From Pseudomonas sp. ACM7 (GTDB lineage Bacteria > Pseudomonadota > Gammaproteobacteria > Pseudomonadales > Pseudomonadaceae), in assembly GCF_004136015.1 (NCBI RefSeq), contig NZ_CP024866.1:1747120-1811119 (forward strand): DNA of 64,000 nt, given 5' to 3'. Below are positions 46,059 to 54,031 of the stretch, in pieces; positions within the stretch are counted from its first letter, which is position 1; each line of letters begins with the position of its first letter. The notes below the pieces were generated by a model. That model ran no database searches. It saw only the letters and a program-made list of their open reading frames with translations, and was not told the DNA's origin. The position numbers and the translations under genes were made by a program.

Positions 46059-46250
46059 ATGACTGTGCTTCGATTTTTTCTCACGTTGTTTCTCTTCATA
46101 TGCTTGCTCGCCGGTAGCAGCGTGCTGGTGGCTGCAGCCTGCCTGACGCTGCGCTTCCCGCCCCTGCTGTTCGCTGTTGTGCTGGGTTGCGTTCTTTTGG
46201 TCATCGTCCTGAAAATGCTTCGCCGTAGACATACCCAGACAGCCCCTTGA
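46059..46250 (+). CDS. Small single-membrane-domain protein
   Basis: The 63-residue product begins MTVLRFFLTLFLFICLLAG. It has two adjoining hydrophobic helices (about 4-26 and 33-51) with a short RFPP turn and a basic tail KMLRRRHTQTAP. AGGAAAG lies at the right distance from the ATG at 46059, which is why the ATG at 46035 is not used. No family is recognised. Confidence 0.6.
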   Translation: MTVLRFFLTLFLFICLLAGSSVLVAAACLTLRFPPLLFAVVLGCVLLVIVLKMLRRRHTQTAP

Positions 46251-46303
46251 TGCCCACGGCGCTTGCCCAGCGTAGCCTTCACTCTCCCGATCAGAGACGC
46301 CAA

Positions 46304-46618
46304 ATGAATCCACACTGTTTGATTTGTGAGTCTTCAGCAATCCTGTCTCAGGACGACGCCAAAGCAGTTGTACAGCTCCTGGCGGTATTGAATGGCCTTG
46401 CCCGTGAGTGGCAAAAGTCCCAACCACCGGCCAGCGGCCTTAACGCCGAGGAACCGATGGTCGGGATACTGAAACAGGTGACCGGGGCAGTGGCGAGCGC
46501 CGCCTCGGCCCTGCGGGCCAGTGACGCGTTTATTCAGGATATGCATACCTACCAGTTCGGTGCATTTACTCACCTGTGTCTGCGCTGTGGCGCCCTCTTC
46601 GATGCCCTCGATTCGTGA
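46304..46618 (+). CDS. Hypothetical protein with terminal cysteine pairs
   Basis: From the ATG at 46304 the product is 104 residues, begins MNPHCLICESSAI and ends near CLRCGALFDAL. CxxC pairs at both ends suggest one zinc site closing a helical hairpin. A longer in-frame start (46247) adds about 19 residues but overlaps the preceding gene. It is convergent with the XRE regulator, touching its stop. Function unknown. Confidence 0.65.
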   Translation: MNPHCLICESSAILSQDDAKAVVQLLAVLNGLAREWQKSQPPASGLNAEEPMVGILKQVTGAVASAASALRASDAFIQDMHTYQFGAFTHLCLRCGALFDALDS

Positions 46619-46963
46619 TCAGATTTTTAGGCGATTGACTAAACGCTCGACCAACTCGACCACCATCTGGCGATCCGCATGATCCAACGCCCTTAACAAA
46701 TGGCTAATCCGACTGGCTTGGTCATCGACGAGCGGACTCACCTCACTGAGCAATTCAGCCGCTTCACAGCCAAAGATCTCGGCAAACTCCAACAACCTGG
46801 TGATATTGGGCATCACGACTCCCCGTTCGATACGGGAAACTGCCTCATTGCCCACGCCCAAGCGTTCCGCGACGGCCTCCTGGGTCAGCCCACAGCGTAC
46901 CCGCTGTTTCGATATGGCGCGCCCTACGGTGTCCGCCAACTGCTTCTGATTAATTTCAGCCAT
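46619..46963 (-). CDS. XRE-family transcriptional regulator
   Basis: The 114-residue protein begins MAEINQKQLADTVGRAISKQ. It has a Cro/CI-type helix-turn-helix (GLTQEAVAERLGVGNEAVSRIERG, about residues 26-49) and a helical C-terminus. The ATG at 46963 is preferred over 46975 because GGGAGG lies five bases upstream. It is divergent from the three-gene envelope cluster, and two operator-like palindromes lie between, so it likely represses both directions. Confidence 0.92.
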   Translation of the reverse strand: MAEINQKQLADTVGRAISKQRVRCGLTQEAVAERLGVGNEAVSRIERGVVMPNITRLLEFAEIFGCEAAELLSEVSPLVDDQASRISHLLRALDHADRQMVVELVERLVNRLKI

Positions 46964-47025
46964 ACACCCTCCCATCTCAACCCAGATGGTTGGGCATCAC
47001 CTCATTGACATGAAGAACACCGCGA

Positions 47026-47058
47026 GTTGAAAATCAACCTTCTAAGTTGATAATCGGC
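47026..47058. promoter_or_regulatory. Two operator-like sites between the XRE gene and the envelope cluster
   Basis: GTTGAAAATCAAC (47026-47038) is a perfect palindrome, and the related GTTGATAATCGGC (47046-47058) starts exactly 20 bases later, on the same DNA face. Such spacing is typical for cooperative binding of XRE dimers. They fit the promoter region of the 47099 gene. Confidence 0.65.
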
Positions 47059-47098
47059 TTAGAACCCTGTACCACCATCATTCGATAAGGAATATCCC

Positions 47099-47551
47099 AT
47101 TAATACGAAACCCCTCTTGTTGGCAGTGCTGAGCTGCCTCGCTATCAACACCGCCGCTGCCGGAACGAATACCTGGACCTCGGGTTGGGCCATGGGCACC
47201 AGCGAATATGCCGTCGATGACGGCAATGGCAACGAACTGGTGATTGCCTGCGCCTCCGATGACGACCGTTATGTTTCGGCCAGCGCCACGGTGAACGGTC
47301 AAGCCTATAGCTCGGAAGATGGACAAGGCTTTGACCTCATCGTCGATGGCAAAACTTTCAACAACCCCTTTTACACCGACTGCCGCGCATGCAGCAGCAT
47401 CTTCACTCAGGAGTTCTGGGGTGCCTTGCGCAAAGCCAACCGCTTGCAGGTCAGAGCTCAAGGCAAGGTCTTCAACCTGCCGACGAAAAATCTAAAGACG
47501 GTATTGCCGACACTGAGCGACGAAACCAACAGCTGCAAGGCGGCCTGGTAG
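47099..47551 (+). CDS. Hypothetical secreted protein with cysteines
   Basis: The 144-150 residue product has a short signal sequence (LLLAVLSCLAINTAAA), then a mature, Gly/Asp/Asn-rich beta domain with cysteines at CASDDD, CRACSS and near the C-terminus. AAGGAATATCCC precedes an ATT codon (47099-47101) that would give a typical N-terminus, INTKPLLLAVLS. The next possible start is TTG at 47117, which would cut the basic N-region of the signal peptide. No ATG is available. Function unknown. Confidence 0.65.
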   Translation: MNTKPLLLAVLSCLAINTAAAGTNTWTSGWAMGTSEYAVDDGNGNELVIACASDDDRYVSASATVNGQAYSSEDGQGFDLIVDGKTFNNPFYTDCRACSSIFTQEFWGALRKANRLQVRAQGKVFNLPTKNLKTVLPTLSDETNSCKAAW

Positions 47552-47584
47552 CTGAGCGGTCAATCACCACAAAAGGAGAACCAT

Positions 47585-47962
47585 ATGCCACAACAAGGTG
47601 AGAACCCACAGAGCGGGCTCAGCGAAGAAGACAGCGACGCAAGCAGCCTCAGCCCAGCCACTATTGGTTGGGGGGTGGCAGCGGTGGTGCTAGCGATACT
47701 CAGCGTGACTTACAACACGTCGTCGATGGCATTGGGCGCAGGCTGGTTCGCTAAATGCCTGGCCGTTCTGGTCGGTGCGTTCCTGGGCTGGTTGGGCGCC
47801 CTGGCCGGCGATGCCATCCGCAAATTTGCTCACCCGGACGCCGTGTACACCAGCGGGGGTATGTTGAGCCTGATATGGATCAAGTTGTTTTGGGCGCTCG
47901 GGCCGCAAGTGATTGGCTTGGGGATAGGTGTAGTCTTCGGTTGCGCCATGGTGCTGCGCTGA
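47585..47962 (+). CDS. Hypothetical membrane protein of the envelope cluster
   Basis: The 125-residue product begins MPQQGENPQSGLSEED, an acidic cytoplasmic-type N-terminus. Three hydrophobic segments follow (about 27-45, 55-73 and 95-122). AAAGGAG lies upstream of the ATG. Its TGA overlaps the next ATG (TGATG). No family is recognised. Confidence 0.7.
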   Translation: MPQQGENPQSGLSEEDSDASSLSPATIGWGVAAVVLAILSVTYNTSSMALGAGWFAKCLAVLVGAFLGWLGALAGDAIRKFAHPDAVYTSGGMLSLIWIKLFWALGPQVIGLGIGVVFGCAMVLR

Positions 47963-48210
47963 TGCCCGGATCCAGCCTGGCTTTGATGTGCAGCGTGATC
48001 GCCGCGTTGAAACTGTTGACGGGGTGCTCGGATGAAAACTCGCGCGCCCGAGGAGAATTCCTTTCTGGTTGTGTGCAAAGCGGAGCGTCCAAAGCGATTT
48101 GTCAGTGTACCTTTCAGAAACTGGAGGCGAAGTACTCTCCAGCGCAGCTTCGCTCGAGTAGTAACCCTGACAAGCTGCTCCAGGACGTAATGATTGCAGC
48201 ACGCACCTGA
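47962..48210 (+). CDS. Small lipoprotein-like protein
   Basis: The 82-residue precursor begins MPGSSLALMCSVIAALKLLT and has a lipobox LLTGC around residue 21. The short mature part (about 60 residues) has four further cysteines (SGCVQSG, ICQCTFQ). It overlaps the preceding membrane-protein gene by one base, so they are coupled. Lipidation is inferred from the lipobox. Function unknown. Confidence 0.7.
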   Translation: MPGSSLALMCSVIAALKLLTGCSDENSRARGEFLSGCVQSGASKAICQCTFQKLEAKYSPAQLRSSSNPDKLLQDVMIAART

Positions 48211-48269
48211 CAGAAAGAGTGAACGTCAAATCTCACCATTAGTGACCCGAACGGATAGCTAACAAATAA

Positions 48270-48315
48270 GCCTGAAGAACCGGCCTCAAAAATGGGTCGT
48301 TTCTTCAGGCTTTAA
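48270..48315 (+). terminator. Terminator after the envelope cluster
   Basis: GCCTGAAGAA and TTCTTCAGGC pair perfectly around a 21-base loop and are followed by TTTAATTTT. It ends the cluster 47099-48210. Confidence 0.8.
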
Positions 48316-48970
48316 TTTTGAATTATGCCGATTAGTTAATCACCTCGGACTCTCTAGATATAAAAATAACTCCATTGAGTTAATGCAGTGTTGCACTCAG
48401 TGTTTGCGCCTAAACAGACTAGAGCTGACCGTTTGTAAATTTTTTATCATAAATTACCAAGCGCGTTGGCTCGCCTCACCTAAAATCATCGATAAAGGCT
48501 GAGATGCTTATGATTCCCTAATCCATGTCCAAGCCAAGCGGGCAGGCGGTAGATCTGAGCGATCACCGTAAGTCTCTCTTGGAGGCTCGTAAACGCGACA
48601 TGAGCCTAGCTGATGTCTCAATCGATTTTGTGCTGATCGGTTTTGAGTAGAATGTTGAATTTAACGTGTATTCAGAAAGAACCGGATCAACTCTTGGCAC
48701 CTCACTCAGGGAGCCGCGATGAAGCTTGAGGCCCTCCCGATGCCTGCGCCCCCCCCGCAACCATGGCTATGACAGCGCTGACTGCCTAAAAAATCCGATT
48801 TGGCCCACCCTAAAAGCTGTAAGAACAGTGATGGTGTGTTCCAATTTCGAATGATGATACCCGCGACATTGACCGTATGATCGCTCAACTAACGAGCGTC
48901 CGCGCTTCAAGACGATGAGAACCTTGAGCGCGTTGCTACACACTCTGGGCCAAAAGCTGTCAGTAAGCGT
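48316..48970. other. 655-base stretch without a recognisable gene
   Basis: The stretch is AT-rich in its first third and has no open frame with a family match or a good ribosome-binding site. No tRNA, repeat pair or clear promoter was found. It may be decayed sequence separating the two halves of the island. Confidence 0.6.
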
Positions 48971-50653
48971 CTATAGCAGCAGTGGCGATTCATTTTGTGC
49001 AGGTCTTTTCATAATATCTTGACGCTCGGCAACCCGCCGACACACAACGTCATAAACAATTTCCGCGATTTTGTTTGCCAATAAAGGCGGTACCGCATTG
49101 CCCACTTGGTGGTACTGCTGGGTTCGATTCCCTTCGAAATAATAGTTATCTGGGAAGGTCTGAAGCCGCGCGGCCTCGCGAACGGTCAAGCTACGACATT
49201 GCGCAGGGTCGTAGTGAATAAAGTAGTGGCCATCCTTCGAGATATGGCTGGTGATAGTCGTTGCCGGGAGTTCTGCGAGCTGCACCCTGAAGCGGTCAAT
49301 GAATTTACCGCTTTCCCAGTTCTTGTGAGCGGGAGCAAGGCCCGGTAGTGAAAATTGTTGATGGCCCTTTGGCGAATACTTGTTGTGCTCAGCGAAGGTG
49401 CTTGCAAAAGCGTATCGCCGCAGGTCGGACTGCATATGTCCGCGGGCATCGTGGCTCATCCAGTATTTGATATTGGAGTCTTGGTACCAGGCATCAAGGG
49501 TGGGTATACCCGTGTTGCCTAGACCTTGTTCCTTAGGCACTCGCTGACTACCAGAACTCTGAGGCGCATTGAAAAGTGCTTGACGAGTAGCTCGCAGAGG
49601 CGCAATCAGTTTGCCATTTTCCATTTCCGCGTGACGCAGTAAATCGTCTACTTCGTCGGCAACCGCCCGGTACCAATCTTCTTGGGAGTCCGAACGCCGC
49701 GACAGCTTGCTTCTAAGCTTGGGCAGGCCGCCGATGGCTTGTCTGACCGATACCGGATCGGCTGTTTTCAGGAGGTCATGAAATGGGGTATTACCGTACT
49801 CGTCGAGCGCTATTCCCAGAAGAATGACTCGATGGCGAGCTTGTGGAATCCCGTATTTTTCTGCTTCGATGATAAAAGACTTCGGGTTTACCCTGCCGAT
49901 GCAATCAGCAGAGCTGATCGACTCCTCGGAAACCAGAGAACAGATCTTGTATTTCTGCCCGCCCTCTACATGATCCAATGCTTGGGTAGGGTCCACTAGG
50001 TCTCTGAGAATCTGCGCAAAGATCCCTTCACCCCCAACCTTGGAAGACAATATCCCTTTGACATTTTCCATGACAAAAACAGTAGGGCGATAATTCTTGA
50101 TGATGCGCAGATAATCTTTATACAGAAAATGCCGATGATCATTCTCAGCGACATAACCCTGCTTGCCTTGATTTCTAGCCCGACCAACGATTGAATACGC
50201 TTGGCATGGAGGGCCGCCTATGAGGACCCATGGACGTCCATCTTTATTCAATCTGGCGTCGATGAGTTCATTTAGCTCAGAGTCGCCCTCCTCCGACCCT
50301 AGGGTGATCTGCCGTGCTTCCTCCTCGGCTCGGGTCCAGAAATCTCTCGTTTCAGGAGTGAAAGGCTCTGCGGCCTCACCATTGCAGTACCGGTAGTAGT
50401 CCTGAAGCCCTTTGGGATACTCGCGCTTGAGCAAGCGATAGAAGGCACGCAGTTTAAGTGTCTTCCTGGCTACAGGGTCCATTTCGGCGGAAACGATGAT
50501 GTCGAATCGATTGCCATCACCTGAGGATGAAAAACCCTCACCCAGTCCGCCAGGGCCAGCGAAAAGGTCAACGATTTGGATAGCGTCCTCAACTGCAACA
50601 GCTGGCTCGGCGGTCGCCCTCGGCGGGAAAAGAGTGTTCTGGTATTGAGTCAT
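48971..50653 (-). CDS. DNA (cytosine-5-)-methyltransferase
   Basis: This 560-residue type II methyltransferase makes 5-methylcytosine. Motif I is DLFAGPGGLGEGF (about 29-41), motif IV GGPPCQ with catalytic Cys150, motif VI ENVKG (about 196), motif VIII QARHRVILLG and motif X GNAVPP near the C-terminus. An insert between motifs I and IV and a large variable region before motif IX are longer than in small enzymes. The target sequence cannot be read. The ATG at 50653 is used; a TTG at 50668 is possible. Vsr is divergent from it across 286 bases. Confidence 0.93.
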   Translation of the reverse strand: MTQYQNTLFPPRATAEPAVAVEDAIQIVDLFAGPGGLGEGFSSSGDGNRFDIIVSAEMDPVARKTLKLRAFYRLLKREYPKGLQDYYRYCNGEAAEPFTPETRDFWTRAEEEARQITLGSEEGDSELNELIDARLNKDGRPWVLIGGPPCQAYSIVGRARNQGKQGYVAENDHRHFLYKDYLRIIKNYRPTVFVMENVKGILSSKVGGEGIFAQILRDLVDPTQALDHVEGGQKYKICSLVSEESISSADCIGRVNPKSFIIEAEKYGIPQARHRVILLGIALDEYGNTPFHDLLKTADPVSVRQAIGGLPKLRSKLSRRSDSQEDWYRAVADEVDDLLRHAEMENGKLIAPLRATRQALFNAPQSSGSQRVPKEQGLGNTGIPTLDAWYQDSNIKYWMSHDARGHMQSDLRRYAFASTFAEHNKYSPKGHQQFSLPGLAPAHKNWESGKFIDRFRVQLAELPATTITSHISKDGHYFIHYDPAQCRSLTVREAARLQTFPDNYYFEGNRTQQYHQVGNAVPPLLANKIAEIVYDVVCRRVAERQDIMKRPAQNESPLLL

Positions 50654-50939
50654 GGGCTCATCAGTCAAGGAAACAGGAATGGCAACAGCGTAGTTAGCCG
50701 AGCAGCAATACTGTACCAGGATTGGCCCACCAGCGCAGCTTTAGCCGCGCTCACGACGATTGCCAACTAAAAGTTTCTCGGCGGAAATGACAATCTCAAA
50801 TTATGGTCCATACGCAGCAAAATCGTTGTCCACCCCTCCGCGCCCAGCAAGAAAGCCAACGATTTATAGGCCTAGGGAGCGCTAGCGCAGTTGAAAGGTC
50901 ATAACTTAAGCAAGAGCAGGCACATCTGGAGGGTGATCG

Positions 50940-51398
50940 GTGGACGTAGTCAGCAAAGAAGTCAGATCTCGCATGATGGCCAGCATCCGCGGCAGCAATA
51001 CAATCCCAGAGATGAAGGTTCGAAAGCTGCTGCACAGTCATGGCTTCAGGTATCGATTGCACCCACGACAGCTTCCGGGTCGCCCCGACGTGGTGTTACC
51101 TCGGTACCGCCTCTGCTTATTCATTCATGGCTGCTTCTGGCACAGGCACCCCGGATGCCGGTACGCGACCAATCCCAAGTCTCGCGAAGATTTCTGGCGC
51201 GCAAAGTTCGAGCAGAACGTGAAGCGAGATATAAGAAACAGGAACGAACTGCTGCAACAGGGTTGGCGCGTCTTCGAACTCTGGGAGTGCGGAATCCGCA
51301 GACCGGAAGCAGAGATCCAATGGCTTCTGGAGGCCGTGCCGGATTGCGATCAACGTTATATTTCTTGGCCCGCTTTCCATACCGAGCCGTTCAGCTGA
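50940..51398 (+). CDS. vsr: Very short patch repair endonuclease Vsr
   Basis: Vsr nicks next to the T of T-G mismatches left when 5-methylcytosine deaminates. The 152-residue protein begins at GTG (50940) with GGAGGG upstream. It has the nuclease core with Asp50 (GRPDVVLP) and His63 (FIHGCFWHRHPGC), and the zinc-binding His/Cys residues of that last segment. It is full length. It pairs with the cytosine methyltransferase and is convergent, 50 bases apart, with the PD-(D/E)XK nuclease gene. Confidence 0.95.
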   Translation: MDVVSKEVRSRMMASIRGSNTIPEMKVRKLLHSHGFRYRLHPRQLPGRPDVVLPRYRLCLFIHGCFWHRHPGCRYATNPKSREDFWRAKFEQNVKRDIRNRNELLQQGWRVFELWECGIRRPEAEIQWLLEAVPDCDQRYISWPAFHTEPFS

Positions 51399-51448
51399 CC
51401 GGGGCGCTCGGGCTACTGGGCCGGCAATTCCGAGCCTCCATCGAACCG

Positions 51449-52384
51449 TTACGCAACCTGAGTCAATCTCTGTAGCAGCTTGGACTTTAGACCAGAAAGA
51501 TCAACGCTGTATTCGAACTGAACAACGCCTGCAGGTAACACCCCACCTATGAAACTTGCAGGCGTTATCCGGGGAAAACTGTCATCAACCGAATAGGACA
51601 GTGCCTCGAGCAGGTTGTATGCTTCTTTTCGTGCCGAACATCCTGCCTCCATGCCGAGACGCTGTAATGCTCCTTCCAGCACGGCGGCATCGATGCCGAG
51701 AGCAACGAGACGATCGCAAACGAGATCAATCGACAGACCTTCATCGACCGGCTCAAACCTGAAGTGAATCAGTTGTAGCGGCTTACCCGATGAGGCGGCC
51801 AGCTGGAACTGCCCGGAAATGTTGATCACGCTCCCGTAACGGCTGATCGTCGACTTGACTTCGTAGTCGGTCGTTGGAGTTCTAATGTCAACTACGCCGC
51901 CGAAAGGGCCGCTCCACTCATAGGAGACCCCTCCTATAAGCAGCGTCTCCAGAGCCAGCAGTTCAGCGAGCACGTCATAGCCATGCTTGTCGACCAGCGC
52001 ATTCCCCAGCAGGTGCCGCCACCTTTCCCACCAAACCAGAGGATCAGCCAGCAACGCTTGCCGTACCGCGGCGCCGGACTCGACGCTGACCATATGCTCG
52101 CAGATAACCCCGAACTCGTTGCGGAGCCATTCAATGGACGACTCCAACCGCAGGAAGCGTCTCTGCTGTCCCGCGATCACCCGCTCCACTGTCCGGAGCC
52201 TGGCGCCGGCGAACACTTCCGAGATCTCCAGGGGGGCGGAGCACTCAACGGCAACGCCGAACCTGTCGCCTTCACGAAATACCCACGCAGGGCAGGCTGC
52301 CGGCATCGCCTTGATGGGCAACATCCGCCCGCTCTGGTCAAGGTTGGCAAAGCCTCCCTGAATCTCTTTCAACAAGTCAGTCAT
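51449..52384 (-). CDS. PD-(D/E)XK nuclease of the Z1-GHKL operon (DUF4420-like)
   Basis: This 311-residue protein shows a PD-(D/E)XK nuclease core: Glu141/Glu146 in a helix (AELLALETL), Asp166 (GGVVDIRTP) and Glu175-x-Lys177 (DYEVKST). It looks like the family NCBI names PD-(D/E)XK motif protein (DUF4420), which occurs beside Z1 helicases. It is the last gene of the five-gene operon. Its ATG overlaps the stop of the preceding gene by eight bases, so it is coupled. DNA cleavage is inferred. Confidence 0.88.
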   Translation of the reverse strand: MTDLLKEIQGGFANLDQSGRMLPIKAMPAACPAWVFREGDRFGVAVECSAPLEISEVFAGARLRTVERVIAGQQRRFLRLESSIEWLRNEFGVICEHMVSVESGAAVRQALLADPLVWWERWRHLLGNALVDKHGYDVLAELLALETLLIGGVSYEWSGPFGGVVDIRTPTTDYEVKSTISRYGSVINISGQFQLAASSGKPLQLIHFRFEPVDEGLSIDLVCDRLVALGIDAAVLEGALQRLGMEAGCSARKEAYNLLEALSYSVDDSFPRITPASFIGGVLPAGVVQFEYSVDLSGLKSKLLQRLTQVA

Positions 52385-53075
52385 GGTCGCTATTAATACC
52401 AATAGGGGCGCATCCTACATCCGCAAACAGTGCATCGACGTAGCCGAACAAACCGCCTTCGCAGAAAACGGGTTCCTTGAGCACGATCTGCGCCGTATTG
52501 AGCTTCATGATTGCCCTGAACTGATCCTGGGAAGGTTTACGCAGCAATCGCATCCTGAAAATCAAGCGCGTCAGATCAATCCTGAAACCGCCCTTGCCTG
52601 GGCGCTCAACCAGTTGTACGACCGTATCGGTAGTCACGCTCTCCAACACCTTTCGAGTGTCTTCCTCGGTGCCCTGCCACGTTAGATGAACGGTCCACCA
52701 CAACGCCCGTAACCAGATGCGGCTTCGGCCTTTCCAGTAACGCACGGGTGGTGCGCTGTCCCAACGATTTTTCACCAGATCAGGCAGTACACGCAGGGAT
52801 AAATAGCGCCACCAGCCGTCATCAGCGGCGCTGCGAATGTCCATACCAGCCTCTCCCAAGACCTGGTACAGGGCAAGGCCAACTTTCATGTCATAGACGC
52901 CAGGGCCTGAGGCGTTGCTTCTGGCAATGGGGTCATACATCGACACAATGGCAAAGAGTTTGCGGCGTACCTCTTCCATTTCCGGACTGGAAGCTTCGTG
53001 GATAAATGAACCACTTTTGACCATCTCGTCAAAGTGGCGCTGCGACAGTTTGAGATTCAGTGTCGGGAAGCTCAT
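52377..53075 (-). CDS. Unknown component of the Z1-GHKL operon (232 residues)
   Basis: This 232-residue soluble protein begins MSFPTLNLKLSQRHFDEMVK. It has a Trp- and Arg-rich middle (DGWWRYLSLRVLPDLVKNRW; RYWKGRSRIWLRALWWTVHLTW) and a C-terminal helix-rich part (LTRLIFRMRLLRKPS). It may correspond to the DUF6339 family, from memory and unverified. No catalytic motif is visible. It overlaps the flanking genes by 4 and 8 bases, so it belongs to the same transcript and probably the same complex. Confidence 0.85.
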   Translation of the reverse strand: MSFPTLNLKLSQRHFDEMVKSGSFIHEASSPEMEEVRRKLFAIVSMYDPIARSNASGPGVYDMKVGLALYQVLGEAGMDIRSAADDGWWRYLSLRVLPDLVKNRWDSAPPVRYWKGRSRIWLRALWWTVHLTWQGTEEDTRKVLESVTTDTVVQLVERPGKGGFRIDLTRLIFRMRLLRKPSQDQFRAIMKLNTAQIVLKEPVFCEGGLFGYVDALFADVGCAPIGINSDHD

Positions 53076-54031
53076 ACCGCGTTCTCCAGTGCCCGAATCC
53101 GGCGATCAAGCCAGCATTGGGTGGATATGAACAATTCCGGAAGCGAGGCTGTATTCAGATCACCCATTCGAATGAACGTATGCACTGCATCAGCAATACT
53201 CGCAATACCTTCATCGGTATCGAGCGTGTCCTGATATGTATCGAATTGTGCCCCCATGTCTGCTTTGACCTGCGCAATGACCAGGGCGAGCCATGCTGCG
53301 AACACCTGGCGCATTAACGGCGACTGCTCGATATTCAGCGCCCGACGGTCGCGCAACTGCTCAAAATGCGGGTGGGCATTGTTGAGTACCAGAGCGACAT
53401 AGTCGCTTGAGAATGGCTCATCCTGCGGATCGCTCCAGCAAGTTTTTAATTCCCACAGTGGTCCGTCTGCGCCAAGGGACTCCTCCACCACAGGGAAAAG
53501 GGAGCCGTCACCGTCGATGATGATTTCGATCGGTTGTGCCAAAGGACCCAGTCGTGCACCTGGGTGATGCGCAAATCCGGGAACGAACTCTGCTTTAGAT
53601 TGGCCTAGAAACGCCTGAACAGACAGAAAACCGCTCCCTCTGACGGTCCCGGGCTCCAGTTCGATGTTGAGCATCACACCGCTGCCTGCTTCTTCGTGAC
53701 GCAGGCCATGAACGGGCCCAAGCATTCTCCAGCAGGAGTCTGCCGATGCCCATTCCAGTGCCAGCAACACTTCAGCGTCGCTGTTCGCCACACCCTCAGG
53801 ACCGAAGATGGCTTCCAGAAGCGGAGCACGCTCGATCAAGGATTGAACCATCAAGGGATGTTCGGCCGGATTCCAGTCACTGTCCTTGCCCAAAGCGTAT
53901 TGATCGCCACTCACCTCCGTCGCCCCCGGATCAAGGCCATCATGTGACCGGAAAACAAAGAGCACTTCCGAATCGCTTGCGCCGCCGAGTGGCGCATTCA
54001 GCATTCGATATAGCGGCAACCGAGTACTCAT
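53072..54031 (-). CDS. Unknown component of the Z1-GHKL operon (319 residues)
   Basis: This 319-residue protein begins MSTRLPLYRMLNAPLGGASDSE. The N-terminal two-thirds look beta-rich (VLFVFRSHDGLDPGATE; PIEIIIDGDGSLFPVV) and the C-terminus helical. No signal peptide, membrane segment, Walker or nuclease motif is seen, and no family is recognised. It overlaps the GHKL ATPase gene by four bases and the 232-residue gene by four, so it is an integral part of the operon. A structural or DNA-binding role is only a guess. Confidence 0.85.
   Translation of the reverse strand: MSTRLPLYRMLNAPLGGASDSEVLFVFRSHDGLDPGATEVSGDQYALGKDSDWNPAEHPLMVQSLIERAPLLEAIFGPEGVANSDAEVLLALEWASADSCWRMLGPVHGLRHEEAGSGVMLNIELEPGTVRGSGFLSVQAFLGQSKAEFVPGFAHHPGARLGPLAQPIEIIIDGDGSLFPVVEESLGADGPLWELKTCWSDPQDEPFSSDYVALVLNNAHPHFEQLRDRRALNIEQSPLMRQVFAAWLALVIAQVKADMGAQFDTYQDTLDTDEGIASIADAVHTFIRMGDLNTASLPELFISTQCWLDRRIRALENAV

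Noticed and set aside
48563..48888. Short minus-strand frames in the gap before the methyltransferase
   Set aside because: No ribosome-binding site, low-complexity Arg/Ser-rich products and no family resemblance.
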